Assembly (NCBI GenBank): GCA_947623455.1 | Contig: OX392532.1 | Span: 27,812,792-27,876,791 of the forward strand | Direction of reading: 5' to 3' | Source of the DNA: Mimachlamys varia | Taxonomy: Eukaryota; Mollusca; Bivalvia; Pectinida; Pectinidae | DNA: 64,000 bases | Part shown: positions 46,577-58,478 of the stretch, piece by piece | Position numbering within the stretch: the first letter of the stretch is position 1 | How the letters are laid out: each line of letters opens with the position of its first letter | Position numbers and translations under genes: made by a program | The notes under the pieces: model-generated | Told to the model about the DNA's origin: nothing | Databases searched by the model: none | Seen by the model: the letters and a program-made list of their open reading frames with translations, nothing else

Positions 46577-46817
46577 GGGCCCAGTTGTTCAAGGGTAATT
46601 AGGTTAATCACTGTTTAACGACATTTTTCAAACACGAATAATTCTGTCAATATACAAGTTGCAATCTTAAAATTGTGTATGTAAATTGACACTGTTTGGT
46701 ATTTGATATCTGCAAAGTTTTAAGTAAATCTATGGTTTCATTTTAAAGTTACAGGATGATTATTAAAATTTGCACTAATCACTGATTAAGCTAATCATCC
46801 TTTGAACAACTGGGCCC
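46577..46817. mobile_element. GGGCCC-ended hairpin MITE (CAGTTGTTCAAAGG family)
   Basis: GGGCCCAGTTGTTCAAGGGT at the left and CCTTTGAACAACTGGGCCC at the right, with a further inverted match TTAGGTTAATCACTG/CTGATTAAGCTAATC. About 241 bp, non-coding. Confidence 0.8.
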
Positions 46818-47440
46818 AGTTCGTTAAATTTGTTCCTCAGAGAATACCAATTACGACGGTGCTTACCCGATACGTTGTAGCTTGCGTAAATCAGTTTTGT
46901 TTTTGTTTATTTTGTTAATAACAGTCAACAATGAAAAGGAAAATACTCTAATCTTGTGGAGAATTATGTAAAGTTAACTGTTTTGTCAATATTTACTAGA
47001 AATTTAATTGTCAATCATGAAAATCCATTTGAGTGTTTCTAGTTGGCTTATTGCTTCCTGGAGAGCTGTCAGCACTAGGAAAATGGATGTATCAGTCTCT
47101 ATTTTAACTGTTTTTGATTTGTTTAAGGCAACTTGTATGGTAAATTTGGTTTTATATGCAGTACACATGTTATATGATAAAGAGAAAGTGTTTTGTGCCA
47201 TCCTGAAACTTGACAGATATTTATCTGATATGGTAATAATAAGATATTGGAAAAGATTTCAAAATTTTATGATATTAAAACATTGCAGAAAGTATGTAAT
47301 CTTTTATTTTTCTTTGTGTTCGGTATATATTTTTCTTTCCTTGATCAAGGATATCCGCAATTTTCCCCGGTGCAAGATTTTCTTAGCTCTCCCTAATGTT
47401 GAGACAAGCTACACATGCTTTTAATTTGCATATTTTCAAC

Positions 47441-47528
47441 AATTGTATGACGTCATCCCAATAATATGATGACGTCACTGCAACAATACAATGACATCAT
47501 GTTGACAACACAATCAGATCACACCAAC
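47441..47528. repeat. 22-bp tandem repeat with perfect CRE sites
   Basis: Four units of 22 bp. TGACGTCA occurs at 47448-47455 and 47470-47477, TGACATCA at 47492-47499, and a fourth unit has a degraded site. TGACGTCA is the consensus for CREB/ATF dimers; any function here is inference. Confidence 0.75.
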
Positions 47529-47689
47529 ATAATCATGGTTTGATGTAATGTCAATATTAGATATTCAAGAGAGTAACACGATAAGAAAAAAATGATCATT
47601 CACCCCCTTGAGAGTGAGGCAGGGAGATATCATGGCAACTTAAGAATATTACCCCACGGGTTGTGAAGGTTTTTTACACAAGTACATCA

Positions 47690-48020
47690 CTATGCCAGCT
47701 ATATCTGCTTATACTTTTTCACCTGGAATAACCTGATTTGGTATGCAAGCAAATCTTTCATATCAAAGAATGCAGAGAAAAGAAGTAGGTCACTCACTGT
47801 CACTGTGACCTCTGCCTTGACCTTAACCTTTGAACAAATTATCCATATAACTCCTATTATCATTGCATATCTTTTATGGAATTTCACAAAGATAAACCAA
47901 ATTTAGTATGTAAAAACATGATGGCAGAGCACGATGTTTAAAAAAGTACAAGTAGGTTACTGTGATTTGTGCTTTAACCTCTGACCTCAATCATTGAAAA
48001 AAGTTAATCTGGAGAATTAT
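47690..48020. repeat. Two diverged copies of a ~170-bp repeat
   Basis: AAGTAGGTCACTCACTGTCA...GACCTCTGCC and CAAGTAGGTTACTGTGATTT...AACCTCTGACC share order and spacing. Family unknown. Confidence 0.45.
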
Positions 48021-48334
48021 GGGTAATTAATATATTGGTTTGATTGGTTGTCTGTCATGATGACCTAGCCCTTCACTTACTAGCAGTAAAATTGTAGGAG
48101 AGAAACAGTACAGACATCAAGGAAACCACAGTTTATTCAATTTCGTCCAGGCGGGGGAGAAAATGAGATCAACATAACACCAACAACTAGCCTCTTGGAT
48201 GGAGCATCATTGGAAATGCTAGTAGACCTGAGGAAGATGATGGTTTTTCCACCAATCCTTCGAACTAGGCCTAATTCTTATAGGGTTGACCTTGGATGAA
48301 GGCTGAGAGGAATTCAGAGAATGTATTATGCTGT

Positions 48335-48416
48335 CATCTCCCCTGAAATTGTATAATGAACTATTCCAACCTTTGAATTGGAGAAGTTCAAATTTATCTC
48401 CAGGGGGAGGAGTTGA
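48335..48416. mobile_element. ~90-bp hairpin repeat, copy 5
   Basis: CTCCCCTGAAATT at the left, TCTCCAGGGGGAGGAGTT at the right, interior TTCCAACCTTTGAATTGGAG. Opposite orientation to copy 3. Confidence 0.7.
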
Positions 48417-50894
48417 AATCTCCATACAAATATGGTCCAACACATAAAACAATGAAATACCAGTAAAAGTTTCTTGAATGATTTATTTGCAACAATCAAT
48501 ACAAAACAGTGATTAATAAATATATCATTTTGCCTATTGCCTCTATATAATGGAAAATTGGCCACAGTAGTACAACATACGATACACTAAAGGTAACACT
48601 TGTACACCAACCACACACAAGTGGTACCACTCTCTCTCCTGATGACTGATCTACACTCTCGAAAACCTTGTTCTACATGAGATTAAATTTCAAATACACG
48701 TAGTGGTTTTTCCTGAAACGCAGTACATGTATAAAAATTTCTTCAAAATATTAAGTCTAATAATGAAGTTCAATACTAGTTATCCATAGAAATTAATTTG
48801 AAAAGAGAGTTCCTGGTTAACTTATATCTCTGTCATACACCACATTTTACCATTTATATGTATATGGCACATTCAGTTGGGGATAATTAAATAGAGATTT
48901 TATATAAAATGGGAAAAACGTTTTACCAAACTCTCTGAGAATGATTATTTTCTTTACAGAAAAGAATTACAAGTCTTTATTATTAAGGTGTCATAAACAA
49001 ACAATTAGATGGACTCCTAATAAATATGTCCAAATGGAATCATTAAAGTTTCGAAGAATCAATATTCCAGTAAAGAATAGGTACTGTGTAAATGAAAAAT
49101 CTGTTTATTCACTGAAATGCAATCTATTGAAGGATGTACATGAGAAAATGGTATAACAATTTTACATGAACAAATTTTGAATAAATAAAAATTCACCAAT
49201 ACAATATCGCCAAATACTTTTATCAATACTGTGTAAAAATGCTTAACTGCATGGGTATACGTAACGTACATTGCATTTACCTTGTGAATGATATCTCCAA
49301 CTGTTTTACCATGATTCTTTCTGAATTCACACTGATACATGTACACTTGCTTAGAAAATCATCAACAGTTTCTAAAAGAAATTTTATTACTTTCAGTAAA
49401 AATAAGGTGCTCAATATTCCTGAAATAGTTGTTATAGTACAGCAGGAATATTTCAAAGAAAATATTTATCAGAGTTTTACTTTTGAAATATTTGTGAAAT
49501 GTCATACATGTATGTGTTATATGAAATGCTGTTTGCTTGATGCCTTTTCACATGCGACTACAGTATTTCTGTACAGTTTTAGAATCATTCCCGGATGTTC
49601 CTAAAGAAAGGTTTTCCAACATACCTTTTTGCTATGAAGTTTATTTAAGGTTTATTTTTTTGCATAATACAAAGCATTTCACATGCAACAATTTGCATTT
49701 CCCATGAAGCATTTGGCAAGAAGTATTTACATGACATGGGAAATGCATTATGGGAAATGCTTAAAAAGATGCATTACGCAAAACACATATATGATATTTC
49801 GCATGTCGTGTTGCACACCGGCTTTCCATACTAGCTGATTTAAGTTTTTAATAACATGAAAATGGAGCAAGTACCTCACTGTAAAATAAAATATAACGTG
49901 ACCTCATACTTGTACCGATGGGGGAAAAAACAACAGGAACAAGGATTTCGTACCTTATAGTACTATTTGTACGAATGAGTAAAACGAATAATATCATACC
50001 CCAAATATTGTACCTGTTGGTACAACACACTATATACGACACATTCTCAACACCTTATACCGATTTCTGAGTAACTGACAAACACATAATGAGATCTACA
50101 TGTAGTACACAAGGATTTTAAATGAGAAATGTTTTTGACTTGCAACAGACATAATCTGCCAGCACCACGGACACCACAATAACAACAAATACCAATCAAG
50201 GATTTCATGTTTTCTGCTGGCAATCACAAATATTTGGGTAGCCATGAAAACATACGGACACCAATCTTTGAAACTGAAGGCTTCACATTCGGTACACGTA
50301 TCTTCTCTTCTCACTTGGAACATGTCACAAAAAAATGAAGGCTTTTTATGCCGCAATTTGAGCATGATATCTCTAAACTAGTTTAGAAAAAAATACACAA
50401 TATGCAACTGTGAAAATTGACAAGCTTCAGGTTGATTTAACTTCTTTTTTGGTGAAGATTTTAATTAAGTGCAAGATTTACTGTATTGTTGCTAATGTTT
50501 GTGAGGGTTTAATTTTGCTGAAATTTAACATCTTATAATAATTTTGAAAAAGGTGGCCATATTATGTATCTTTAACAATTATTTTGTGATCTGGGAAATT
50601 GAAATTCCCTCAAATAACTTTCAGACAGAGATTGTGAAAGTGTACACTTGCAAAATTTAACAACTATACAATACAGTTGCCTTCTTGCTTCCCAATAAGG
50701 GAATATTGGTCTGAGATCACAGGTTTAATAACGGAAGTACACATTTTTTCTTTCCTGTTATAAATGGTGTCCCAGCTATTACCTACCTGCATTGTCAGGA
50801 AGTTAGAACCTTGGTTGTTGTGGCATGGCAGATCTAGATCTAAATTTTACATAGGATAACAGTTACCTTCTAGCTTTACACCATAAGTAAATTT

Positions 50895-50975
50895 TCTTTT
50901 AGCACAGTGGTAGACCATCCGACTGGTTGGGAAGTCCAAGATTTAGGTTTTGATCCCCAGTGGAATCACCTGCTT
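50895..50975 (+). repeat. tRNA-like SINE head
   Basis: TTAGCACAGTGGTAGACCAT and GGTTTTGATCCCCAG resemble A and B boxes at tRNA spacing. Truncated body, directly followed by hairpin repeat copy 6. Confidence 0.5.
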
Positions 50976-50983
50976 TAAAACCT

Positions 50984-51077
50984 AAACTCATTCACCCCGA
51001 AATTTCAAAATGAACTATTCCAACCTTAAAACTGGAAGAGTTCAAATGTGTCTTCAAGGGCAAATGATAATGAATTA
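50984..51077. mobile_element. ~90-bp hairpin repeat, copy 6
   Basis: AAACTCATTCACCCCGAAAT at the left and GTCTTCAAGGGCAAATGAT at the right; interior TATTCCAACCTTAAAACTGG. Confidence 0.7.
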
Positions 51078-51263
51078 AACCAATCAAAGAGTTTTGAACA
51101 TATTGAGCCTTAATTTCATCCTGACATATTCAAAAAGTGCAGAAAAGAAGTGTTTAACATGAGCACAACCATTGTATGTCGAAGATAACAGAACTGTTAG
51201 TGGCGATTCTTAGAAAGTGTTTGAAGGGAAATATAGTCAAATATACAGTAAGGGTAAATTGTA

Positions 51264-51480
51264 TTAAAATACTGTACAGTCCTTCCCCTTCTGACTGGCA
51301 CCATAAATAACACTCCTTCCCCTTCTGACTGGCACCAAAAATATCATATACCGGTAATAGTCATTGCACTTGAAGATGCGTCTAATAAGTTCCCTTCTCC
51401 CCGACTCCATTACTGATAAATAAGCCAGTTCTTGCATTAAATGATGCATGGGATAAGTTCCCCTTCTAACAGGCTCCATC
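51264..51480. repeat. Short local repeats (CCCCTTCTGACTGGCACCA)
   Basis: Three to four spaced copies of TCCCCTTCTGACTGGCACCA and relatives such as TTCCCCTTCTAACAGGCTCC in the RNF185 3' region. A 72-codon minus frame follows the repeat. Confidence 0.55.
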
Positions 51481-51539
51481 ACTAATGAGTAATCCCGTTC
51501 TTGCTCTTGGAAATGTTTTTTTTAAATTTTATAGGTTGA

Positions 51540-51637
51540 CTATGCAATGAGTAAATAGAAAATGAAGAGAACAGCTACCCATAGAAATACTTTAGACAGG
51601 AATTGCTCCTCACGGTACTGTGGTGATCCCGGGGGAG
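51540..51637 (-). CDS. RNF185: RNF185 exon 5 (membrane anchor, stop)
   Basis: [20 protein letters not shown] then [12 protein letters not shown] and TAG. Tail anchor as in human RNF185. Confidence 0.95.
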
Positions 51638-54600
51638 CTAGAAAACAAAATGTTGAAAGGTCTTCTTGTATAAATTGTATGAAATTATCAATTATTAAAA
51701 ATATACAATATCAATCTATTTCATAAGGAAACATTCGCAATTTTCCACAACATGGTTTGAATCAATTAATAATGATTTTAACAATATTTCAAACAGTCAT
51801 AGATTTTGACATCATATGTATTATACTCATAGAACATAATATTATTTGAGGTTTCATCATTAACGTTATTGTTGGAACCAGTTGTTGATTTTAATATTGA
51901 TAAAAAATTTGATTAAATGTATGAACATTGTCTGAAATTTTAGTTGATTGTAACATTGTTGCAGTCATACAATGTTTGAATGACACGAATTGTGGGGAAT
52001 TGAACAAAATTTGATAGAAAAGAAAATACTTTGAAAAATTGAATGAAAATTTAGTAAAGGTAATAATATACTTAAGTATGTGGTATATGACAGTAGAAAA
52101 GTCCTAATATTGTCACTTATACATACCTGGGCCTGGCCGTCCATCATTGAAATTAAACGTTGAGGCAAAAATTCCAAAAGGGAAAGCACCAATTCCAAAT
52201 GACATATGGAATCCTCCGTCTCCAAACCCAAACCCTGGAAATCCCTGGGAATAGTGAGAGCCAACCATTACTTTAGGGATTCTTATTATGACTGTTCCAA
52301 GTACTAAAATAACCCAATACAATCAAGTTTTCAGTAGAATGTGTACTCAGTTACCCATTAAAAGTGTTGGTCTTCAAATGTGTCAACAAAGGGAAGGAAG
52401 GAAATATTTCAATATCCCAGTCATGCATGGTTCATTCTGGCTGAGAGCCGAAGACGATTTTTTTTTTTTTGTACATGTTCAAAAAAGCAACATTGTAATT
52501 ATTTTGAAGAATAATTTAGTTCATGTGAAGTGATCACTTGATGAAATGAGGATTACAGAATGTTGGATAATCGGTATTATCAAATACAGAGACCTGTGCT
52601 TTCTTGGAAAATAATATTTACAGTCATATCAGAAACCTGTGCTTTCTTGGAAAATAATATTTAAAGTCATATCAAAGACTTGGGCTTTTTCAGAATACAA
52701 TATTTTGGAAATAAATGTTCACAAGGTGTCAAGATCATTAACATATTGTAACATATTAACTTTTACATGTTTTACTTTACAGTGTATAGCAGCTGAAATA
52801 TTTGACTGTCTATACATACCCCTCCTTGATTTTCTGGTTCAGATCTTTGACCTGCTGGCCGAGGTGGCAGTTTTTCTCTGCAAAGGAAAATTATCATATG
52901 ATGAAAGAAAATACATTAATATACATTAAGAAAGACAGATTTTGATAAATGCAGAATATACATTTTTTAACCAAATGACCTATTTTAAAGCTGCACTTCC
53001 AATTCCCTTGTGTACTGTATAATCAACTCTCTGATCTTGAAGTTAAATGATGACTAATGCTAGACCTAGGTGTCATGATTTCGGCAGATTACCGTTAGCG
53101 TATACATTTTGGTGCACTCGAATTTCAGTGCATAAACAAATAGAAAGCAGAATGTTGAATCGATGCACTCACAAAACTTACTGTAGAAAGCAACACACAG
53201 AAAGTTTAATTAGCGCTGTTATAATTTGGTTGAATACTTTCAGCACAATTGAAAATCACTAATTACTACGATTACCACTACAATCTGTACGTTAACAGTA
53301 TACTGTGGTGTAATGTAGGTGTACTATACCTTGGGTCCTGCTGGTTACTGGAACCCCTGCCATATACTGGTATAACTTTGTCCTTGCCGATGCCTGCCTT
53401 ACATACTGGACACATCTGTCTCTGTGGGCGGGTCTCCAGCCACTGGTGGAGGCACGGCCAGCTGTAGCAATACAAAATGTAAGAAAAGTTAATATGTATT
53501 ATAAAACAGAAATTCAATTATTTACAGTTTATGGAACATGGTTCCCTCTATCATTAACTCAGACCCTTTTACAAGACTTTATCGAGGCTGACTTGAATGC
53601 ATGCAGCCTAACTGTTTCCAAGGCTGCATGCATCAAGCCTGCCTTGATTAAATCTTGGTGAGACTGTATGGAGGCTGACTTGAAAGCATGCAGCCTAGGA
53701 AACAATGACCCAAACAACAGAAATACATCAAGATCAGGGCACGTATTCATAAAACCGTTCTCATGCTCAAGCATGGATTTCGTGCTCAAGCCTTATTTCT
53801 TGTTCTGGCTATAAATTATTTAAAAAATCTAACTTTGTCAAAGTTTGGAAAAAAAGTTGAAGAGACATGAAGCCAAAAACTGTTTTCAAAATATACATTG
53901 ACTTTTTGACTCTTCGACATGATTAAGGAGAGTTTAAAGAAAGCTGGCTTGAGCACAGAATCCATGCTTGAGTGTGAGAACGGTTTCATGAATACGGGCC
54001 CAGGTGTTAGATACTTTAGCAACCTGCTGCCTACCCCAATGTCTGGGACATGGAGATCAGGTGTTAGACACTTTAGCCGCCTGCTGCCTACCTCAGTGTC
54101 TGGGACATGGAGATCAGGTGTTAGACACTCTAGCTGCCTGCTGCCTACTTCAGTGTCTGGGACATGGAGATCAGGTGTTAGACACTCTAACCTCATACTG
54201 CGTACCCTAGTATCTGGGACACTCACAGCAGTTGACAAATAAACTCAGGATTAAGTTAGTACCAGGTAAGCAAGTTTACACTACAAATTTCCCCAAGAAG
54301 TTTCTTGCTACAATCGTCTCTCTTTTTTTCCAGTTATTGCCCCCAAAGACGCAATTATTTACAACCCAGGTTCAGGTAATCACTGGCAAAACATATAGAA
54401 AATGCTTCGATAAAGGGTTGGTCACACGCACCACTGTAACAGGGGAGGTAAAATGCAGTCAGACCAGGGTTCAAACATGGGACCCATCAAACTGTAGATG
54501 GACCCTCCCATGCTCAACCAATTGAACCAGTCAAGTTTCACTACACATGCAACTCTAATACACCAAAATATACATGACAGGATTTTCCAGGCCACCTAGC

Positions 54601-56079
54601 TAGCTAACAGCCATTTATCTGTCAAAATGTCCACATCTGATGTTAGGACCAGAGCTAGTATATTTCCTCCAACGAAAGTGAGCATGTTACGGGTGATCAT
54701 ATGTATATATGCTGGAATGTGAATGTGCAAGCCCAGATACCACACTTCCAAAGTTTCTAAAGAAAGAAAGAAATCTAGGCATTTCTCCATCGAAAAGATG
54801 CAGTGGTGGGTGGTAGCCAGTTGGTTAAAGGGGTGTCTGCTACCACTAGCCAAAGCCATCCCGAGTTTTCTCTTGCCCGTACACCATGCCAAACCTATCC
54901 CAAGTTTCCTCCTGCCCCAACACCATGCCAAAGCTATCCAGAGTTTCCTCTCGCCCCGACACCATGCAAAAGCTATCCTGAGTTTTCTCTTGCCCCGATA
55001 CCATGACAAAGCTATCCCGAGTTTCCTCTTGCCCGGACCCCATGCCAAAGCTATCCCGAGTTTTCTCTTTCCCCGATACCATTTCTGGTCTGGGGACGGA
55101 TCGCATTGCCATATGGAAACATGGAATTTGCTGATACCAAACAGTATCGGGGAGTGACTTATCAGCAAAAGTGGTTAACTTTTTTTGTCCAGACATCTGA
55201 ACAAGAATATCATCTTCCTTTTTCAGTCAGGATCAGTAGAAAATTCCACGTTTTAATAGCCTCTGGCCCCACAACACCAGATATCTATTACTGTCAAAAT
55301 ATTTAACTAAATTCCAGTGGAAACTCCGGCTAGCCTAAGCCTACTACAATTGTAACAGGAGAGAGAAAATGCACGGCCAGACCGGGGTTCGAACCTGGAC
55401 CTTCCGAACTTTAGACGGACGAATTGAGCTATCTGGTCGCAGACGATCGACGCGGTCTAGATCCGCTACAATCCTCCCTCTTTTAACCAATAATGTCCTC
55501 TATTTCCAGCCTCCTTCCACAATTAAAACCTAGCACGTCCAAAATGACCATAACTGACCATAATTTATAATAGGACATAATAATAACACGTACTGTAGAC
55601 AAACCAATGTCTGTCAAAATGTCAAAGACTGGTATTAGGTCCCAAGCCAAGGAAACTTGGGCAGTGATCAATCAACGTGCGAGTCCTGAGTTATATACTC
55701 ATAGAATTGTTATAGGACTCGTAGAAATTCTGGAAATACTCTCATTTAACATTGTGGGTCCCATTGTTTTTAGAAATATGTACTAAAAGGCCCATGAAAA
55801 TAAATTGTAAAATTGATCACTGCTGGGCCCTAATTGGGTAGTAGTACTATCTAATTTCAGACGACATAAGGTTGGCAAATTAATGCAAATAGGACAATGT
55901 TTTTCTTTTCAAACAGGTTGATAATCTTACCAAAATAAATGTCCACACATGCTGACAACCGGATCGCGTGCGGTGTCCAGACAAATGTTGCACTCATAAA
56001 ATGTCCCTGCATCTGTGTCCGCTGAATCTGCTCCCCCGGGGGGCGTGGTACCTCCCTCTGCTCCAGTCGGCGTCGCCAT
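51540..56079 (-). CDS. RNF185: RNF185 RING-type E3 ubiquitin ligase, complete, 5 exons
   Basis: Membrane-anchored E3 ligase of the ER and mitochondrial outer membrane; the family acts in ER-associated degradation and mitophagy. Exons on the minus strand: 55931-56079, 53330-53461, 52820-52877, 52127-52244, 51540-51637. These total 555 bases including TAG, 184 residues (human 192). RING C3HC4: C30, C33, C45, H47, C50, C53, C67, C70, all present, with [13 protein letters not shown] between. A Pro/Gly-rich middle and the conserved [20 protein letters not shown] segment follow, then a C-terminal membrane anchor at 165-184 ([20 protein letters not shown]). Start: first in-frame ATG, at 56079; the frame is open a little further upstream without an ATG. 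Paralogue RNF5 is the alternative, but length and the GFGDGG segment fit RNF185. Confidence 0.95.
52127..52244 (-). CDS. RNF185: RNF185 exon 4
   Basis: [20 protein letters not shown] then [19 protein letters not shown], the most family-specific segment. Confidence 0.95.
52820..52877 (-). CDS. RNF185: RNF185 exon 3
   Basis: [20 protein letters not shown], matching human [20 protein letters not shown]. Confidence 0.93.
53330..53461 (-). CDS. RNF185: RNF185 exon 2
   Basis: [20 protein letters not shown] then [19 protein letters not shown]. Completes the RING. Donor GTATAG. Confidence 0.95.
53737..54001. mobile_element. GGGCCC-ended hairpin MITE, second copy
   Basis: GGGCACGTATTCATAAAACC at the left and GGTTTCATGAATACGGGCCC at the right; subterminal TTCTCATGCTCAAGCATGG mirrored by CCATGCTTGAGTGTGAGAA. 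Same family as 14975-15209. Confidence 0.8.
54003..54232. repeat. 59-bp tandem repeat, 4 copies, RNF185 intron 1
   Basis: Unit AGGTGTTAGACACTTTAGC... CTGCTGCCTACC... TGTCTGGGACATGGAGATC. It begins right at the end of the hairpin element. Open frames of 107-140 codons are artefacts. Confidence 0.92.
54435..54535 (-). repeat. tRNA-like sequence (SINE head)
   Basis: On the minus strand TGGTTCAATTGGTTGAGCAT (A box) and ATGTTTGAACCCTGG (B box) at tRNA spacing. Too diverged to be a functional tRNA. Confidence 0.5.
54850..55082. repeat. 39-bp minisatellite, 6 copies
   Basis: Unit CCATGCCAAAGCTATCCCGA then GTTTTCTCTTGCCCCGATA. Length is a multiple of three, which explains open frames of 144 (plus) and 190 (minus) codons. 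No real gene. Confidence 0.93.
55340..55640 (-). mobile_element. tRNA-derived SINE, minus strand head
   Basis: Minus-strand ATAGCTCAATTCGTCC (A box) and GGTTCGAACCCCGG (perfect B-box core). A CTAGCACGTCCAAAATGACC/TAATAGGACATAATA stretch nearby matches the tail of the 25335 SINE but on the plus strand, so two retroposons may abut here. Confidence 0.6.
55931..56079 (-). CDS. RNF185: RNF185 exon 1
   Basis: [10 protein letters not shown]..., a low-complexity leader, then [20 protein letters not shown] and HLF with the first four zinc ligands. Phase 2 out. Confidence 0.95.
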
Positions 56080-56115
56080 GTTTGATTTAATTTTATCTCT
56101 CAGATCTTGGCTCAA

Positions 56116-57500
56116 TCTATTCCATATGTGTCATTATTTAAACATAATCAGACGCAATTAAGACTTCTATTCCATCATCACGTCAAAAATACTCCACTCG
56201 TGAAGTCCCGGAAGTTGTTGTGTTGACGTATAACTATTCATGCGCAGTAGATACTAAAGGGGGATAAAGACATTACATTAGGAAGGACACTACCAAATAT
56301 TTTAAGTAATGTAATGGAAAATGATTCTCAAACACATTCAGTTTTATTACCATATTTTGCCCGATTTCAGAAATTTGAAATATCTTAGTTAAATTCTTTG
56401 AGTGAAATGTTTAATTTTATCCATTCAATAATATTTTTCTTGCTATTTTTTTAAGCTTAGTAAACTTGAAATAATTAAAGGTCCAATATACGTACCTTCA
56501 GGGACATTTTCATGATTCTGAAAAATTCTGGAAAAAAATCCAGTTGATAACCATGCAAAAATAAGCCTCAAACGAAGTAAACATGAGCGGTAACTAACAA
56601 GAAACTCCTGACAAAAAAATCCAAAGAATTGAAAATAATTCAGGTGGGGCCCACTTTAACAACAAACCGAAGGTAGAAGACGGTTCGAAATGGACGCGTG
56701 TTTACAAATAGCGTGTTTCAACTGTTGCTGTACAGGAAACTGCGAAAGAATTCATCTTGAATATTGCTGATATCACTATAATCTTAACTAATTCTATAAA
56801 TATTATAAGTTATTAGACTTGATTTTCGCTTCAAGTTTTGCCGAAAGTTACGTATATTGGGCCTTTAAATCGAGTTAGACAGAGACATATACATTATATA
56901 ATATATGTATCTGAGTCAGGTCTGGCCATGATACCAGACTTACAGATTTAGGTAATTATATAAAGAACAAGACAACTGACCAGCATTCGTTGGAGGTGGG
57001 GTGGCAATCGCAATGTGTGTATATAACGTCATGTGTGCAGGAACTAAATCAATTTAACTGCAAACATTGCAACATTTGAGGTCTATATGCTTCTTTCTAC
57101 TTTTATCTTCATATTATTTCTTAAAGTCCTTATAGGCCTTGCCACGGGGACCAGAGAATTTGTTACAGCTAGTTTTGGACCTAAACTAAAATGTTTAAAG
57201 TAATTTTACACTTTTGGGGTGTTTAGATCAATTTCGATAAAAATGTACCCTCAATATTCGGCCTTTCACTATGACCATGAGGGGGCATTTTTATTCAAAA
57301 TTGATCTAAACCACCCAAAAGTGCTTGTCAATAGGACCCCTACCTCACTTTTTACTAATGTTGAACGTTCGCCCAGGTGAGAACTGATTTCTATCCCCAG
57401 ACCGGGACATACTTTTAACGCCTTAAATGGTACATGTTATTGTCTTATTAACGCTCAGCAATTAGGACAATCCAACTAGTGCACCCATAGTCAGTATAAT
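56116..57500. other. Region upstream of RNF185, no gene
   Basis: Contains the RNF185 promoter side. A pair of inverted GTCCAATATACGTA.../...TACGTATATTGGGCC motifs at about 56480 and 56850 suggests a ~400-bp MITE. No exon recognised. Confidence 0.45.
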
Positions 57501-57508
57501 CTTATTCT

Positions 57509-57701
57509 GGCCCCGGTTTCATCAACGTTCCTTAACTTAAGGAAACTCCTTAACTTAAAAATCTCCATAGGAAAGCATTACACAATTTAAGGGGAAAATC
57601 CTTAGTTAAGGAACTTTCCTTAAATTCCGTAATGCTTTCCTATGGAGATTTTTAAGTTAAGGAGTTTCCTTAAGTTAAGGAACGTTGATGAAACCGGGGC
57701 C
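57509..57701. mobile_element. 193-bp near-perfect palindrome (GGCCCCGG-ended MITE)
   Basis: Arms 57509-57581 and 57629-57701 are exact reverse complements over 73 bases, from GGCCCCGGTTTCATCAACGT inward to GCATTAC. The 47-bp centre is itself partly self-complementary. Little or no decay, so a recent insertion. Relative at 26832-27027. Confidence 0.9.
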
Positions 57702-57965
57702 TGACCAAGCGGAATGCATTTTGAATAGTAAAATATAAGATACCACTGAGGCAAAACCACACACGTGCATACTTCTACAGCACACACGGGATACACGTAC
57801 TAAATGACTTGACTGATAAATTACTGTTTACTGTTAAAAGGACATTGAACAAAGACTAACAGAGTAATTCCTTTTATTCGCCGCATATACAGCTTTTTAG
57901 CGATTACCAAATATTGTGCAAGAGGTTTTGCAAAGAAAATGTACCGGAAAAGTATTGGAATCTCA

Positions 57966-58155
57966 CGCACGTACAAGTGTCTTGCAGGATTCGGACGTAC
58001 GTACAAGTGTCTTGCAGGATTCAGACGCACGTACAAGTGTCTTGCAGGATTCAGACGCACGTACAAGTGTCTTGCAGGATTCAGACGTACGTACAAGTGT
58101 CTTGCAGGATTCAGACGTACGTACATGTAACTTATTGGATTAGCAAGCTCGTACA
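57966..58155. repeat. 30-bp tandem repeat, about 6 copies
   Basis: Unit CACGTACAAGTGTCTTGCAG then GATTCAGACG. Open frames in several phases on both strands are a consequence. Confidence 0.93.
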
Positions 58156-58205
58156 ATTGTTTTGTTGGATTTGCACGCACATACGCATGTGTATATGTGT
58201 ATACT

Positions 58206-58309
58206 TAGTCCGAAGGGTTCTGACTCTCTTACCCACTAAATATTTGAGGGAGACTCCCACCAGCCGTCCAAATGTGTATTGGGTAAGAGAGTCAGAACCC
58301 TTCGGACTA
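58206..58309. repeat. Perfect 30-bp inverted repeat
   Basis: TAGTCCGAAGGGTTCTGACT then CTCTTACCCA at 58206-58235, and its exact reverse complement at 58280-58309, around a 44-bp loop. Lies 170 bp past the CCDC152 stop codon. Confidence 0.95.
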
Positions 58310-58478
58310 GTGTATACTATCTTAATATCACAATAGAAATTGATTTTGAAAACGAATTTTAATTTATTTTCTGTTTGATTATTTAAACAAAAACGTCAAC
58401 AATTCTATTTGAATAAATTATGGTGAACTGAATATAAGTTAAGTGTATCACATTAGTGTTCTTGTCTTTGCGTTGATA

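Larger units (their letters stand above)
44921..47400. other. S6K-RNF185 intergenic or distal UTR, no gene
   Basis: AT-rich sequence without conserved exons. Holds hairpin repeat copy 4 and the MITE at 46577-46817. A 138-codon plus-strand frame at 47008 is hydrophobic and AT-driven with no family resemblance. Confidence 0.5.
48120..51539 (-). other. RNF185: Probable RNF185 3' UTR and flank
   Basis: On the minus strand AATAAA lies at 48482-48487 and at 48132-48137; the latter is followed by a GT/T-rich stretch and could be the distal end. Contains two hairpin repeats and a tRNA-like fragment. The UTR extent is a guess. Confidence 0.35.

Noticed and set aside
47008..47424. 138-codon frame that could be a small membrane protein
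   Set aside because: AT-driven hydrophobic composition, no recognised family, no splice or promoter support, in the S6K-RNF185 gap.
54596..55168. 190-codon minus-strand frame
   Set aside because: Spans a 39-bp tandem repeat; the opposite strand is also open. In RNF185 intron 1.
55340..55450. Functional tRNA gene
   Set aside because: A and B boxes are present but no full cloverleaf with a paired acceptor stem could be drawn; fits a SINE head.
57821..58336. Open frames of 119 and 140 codons around 57914
   Set aside because: Generated by the 30-bp tandem repeat and the adjacent inverted repeat.
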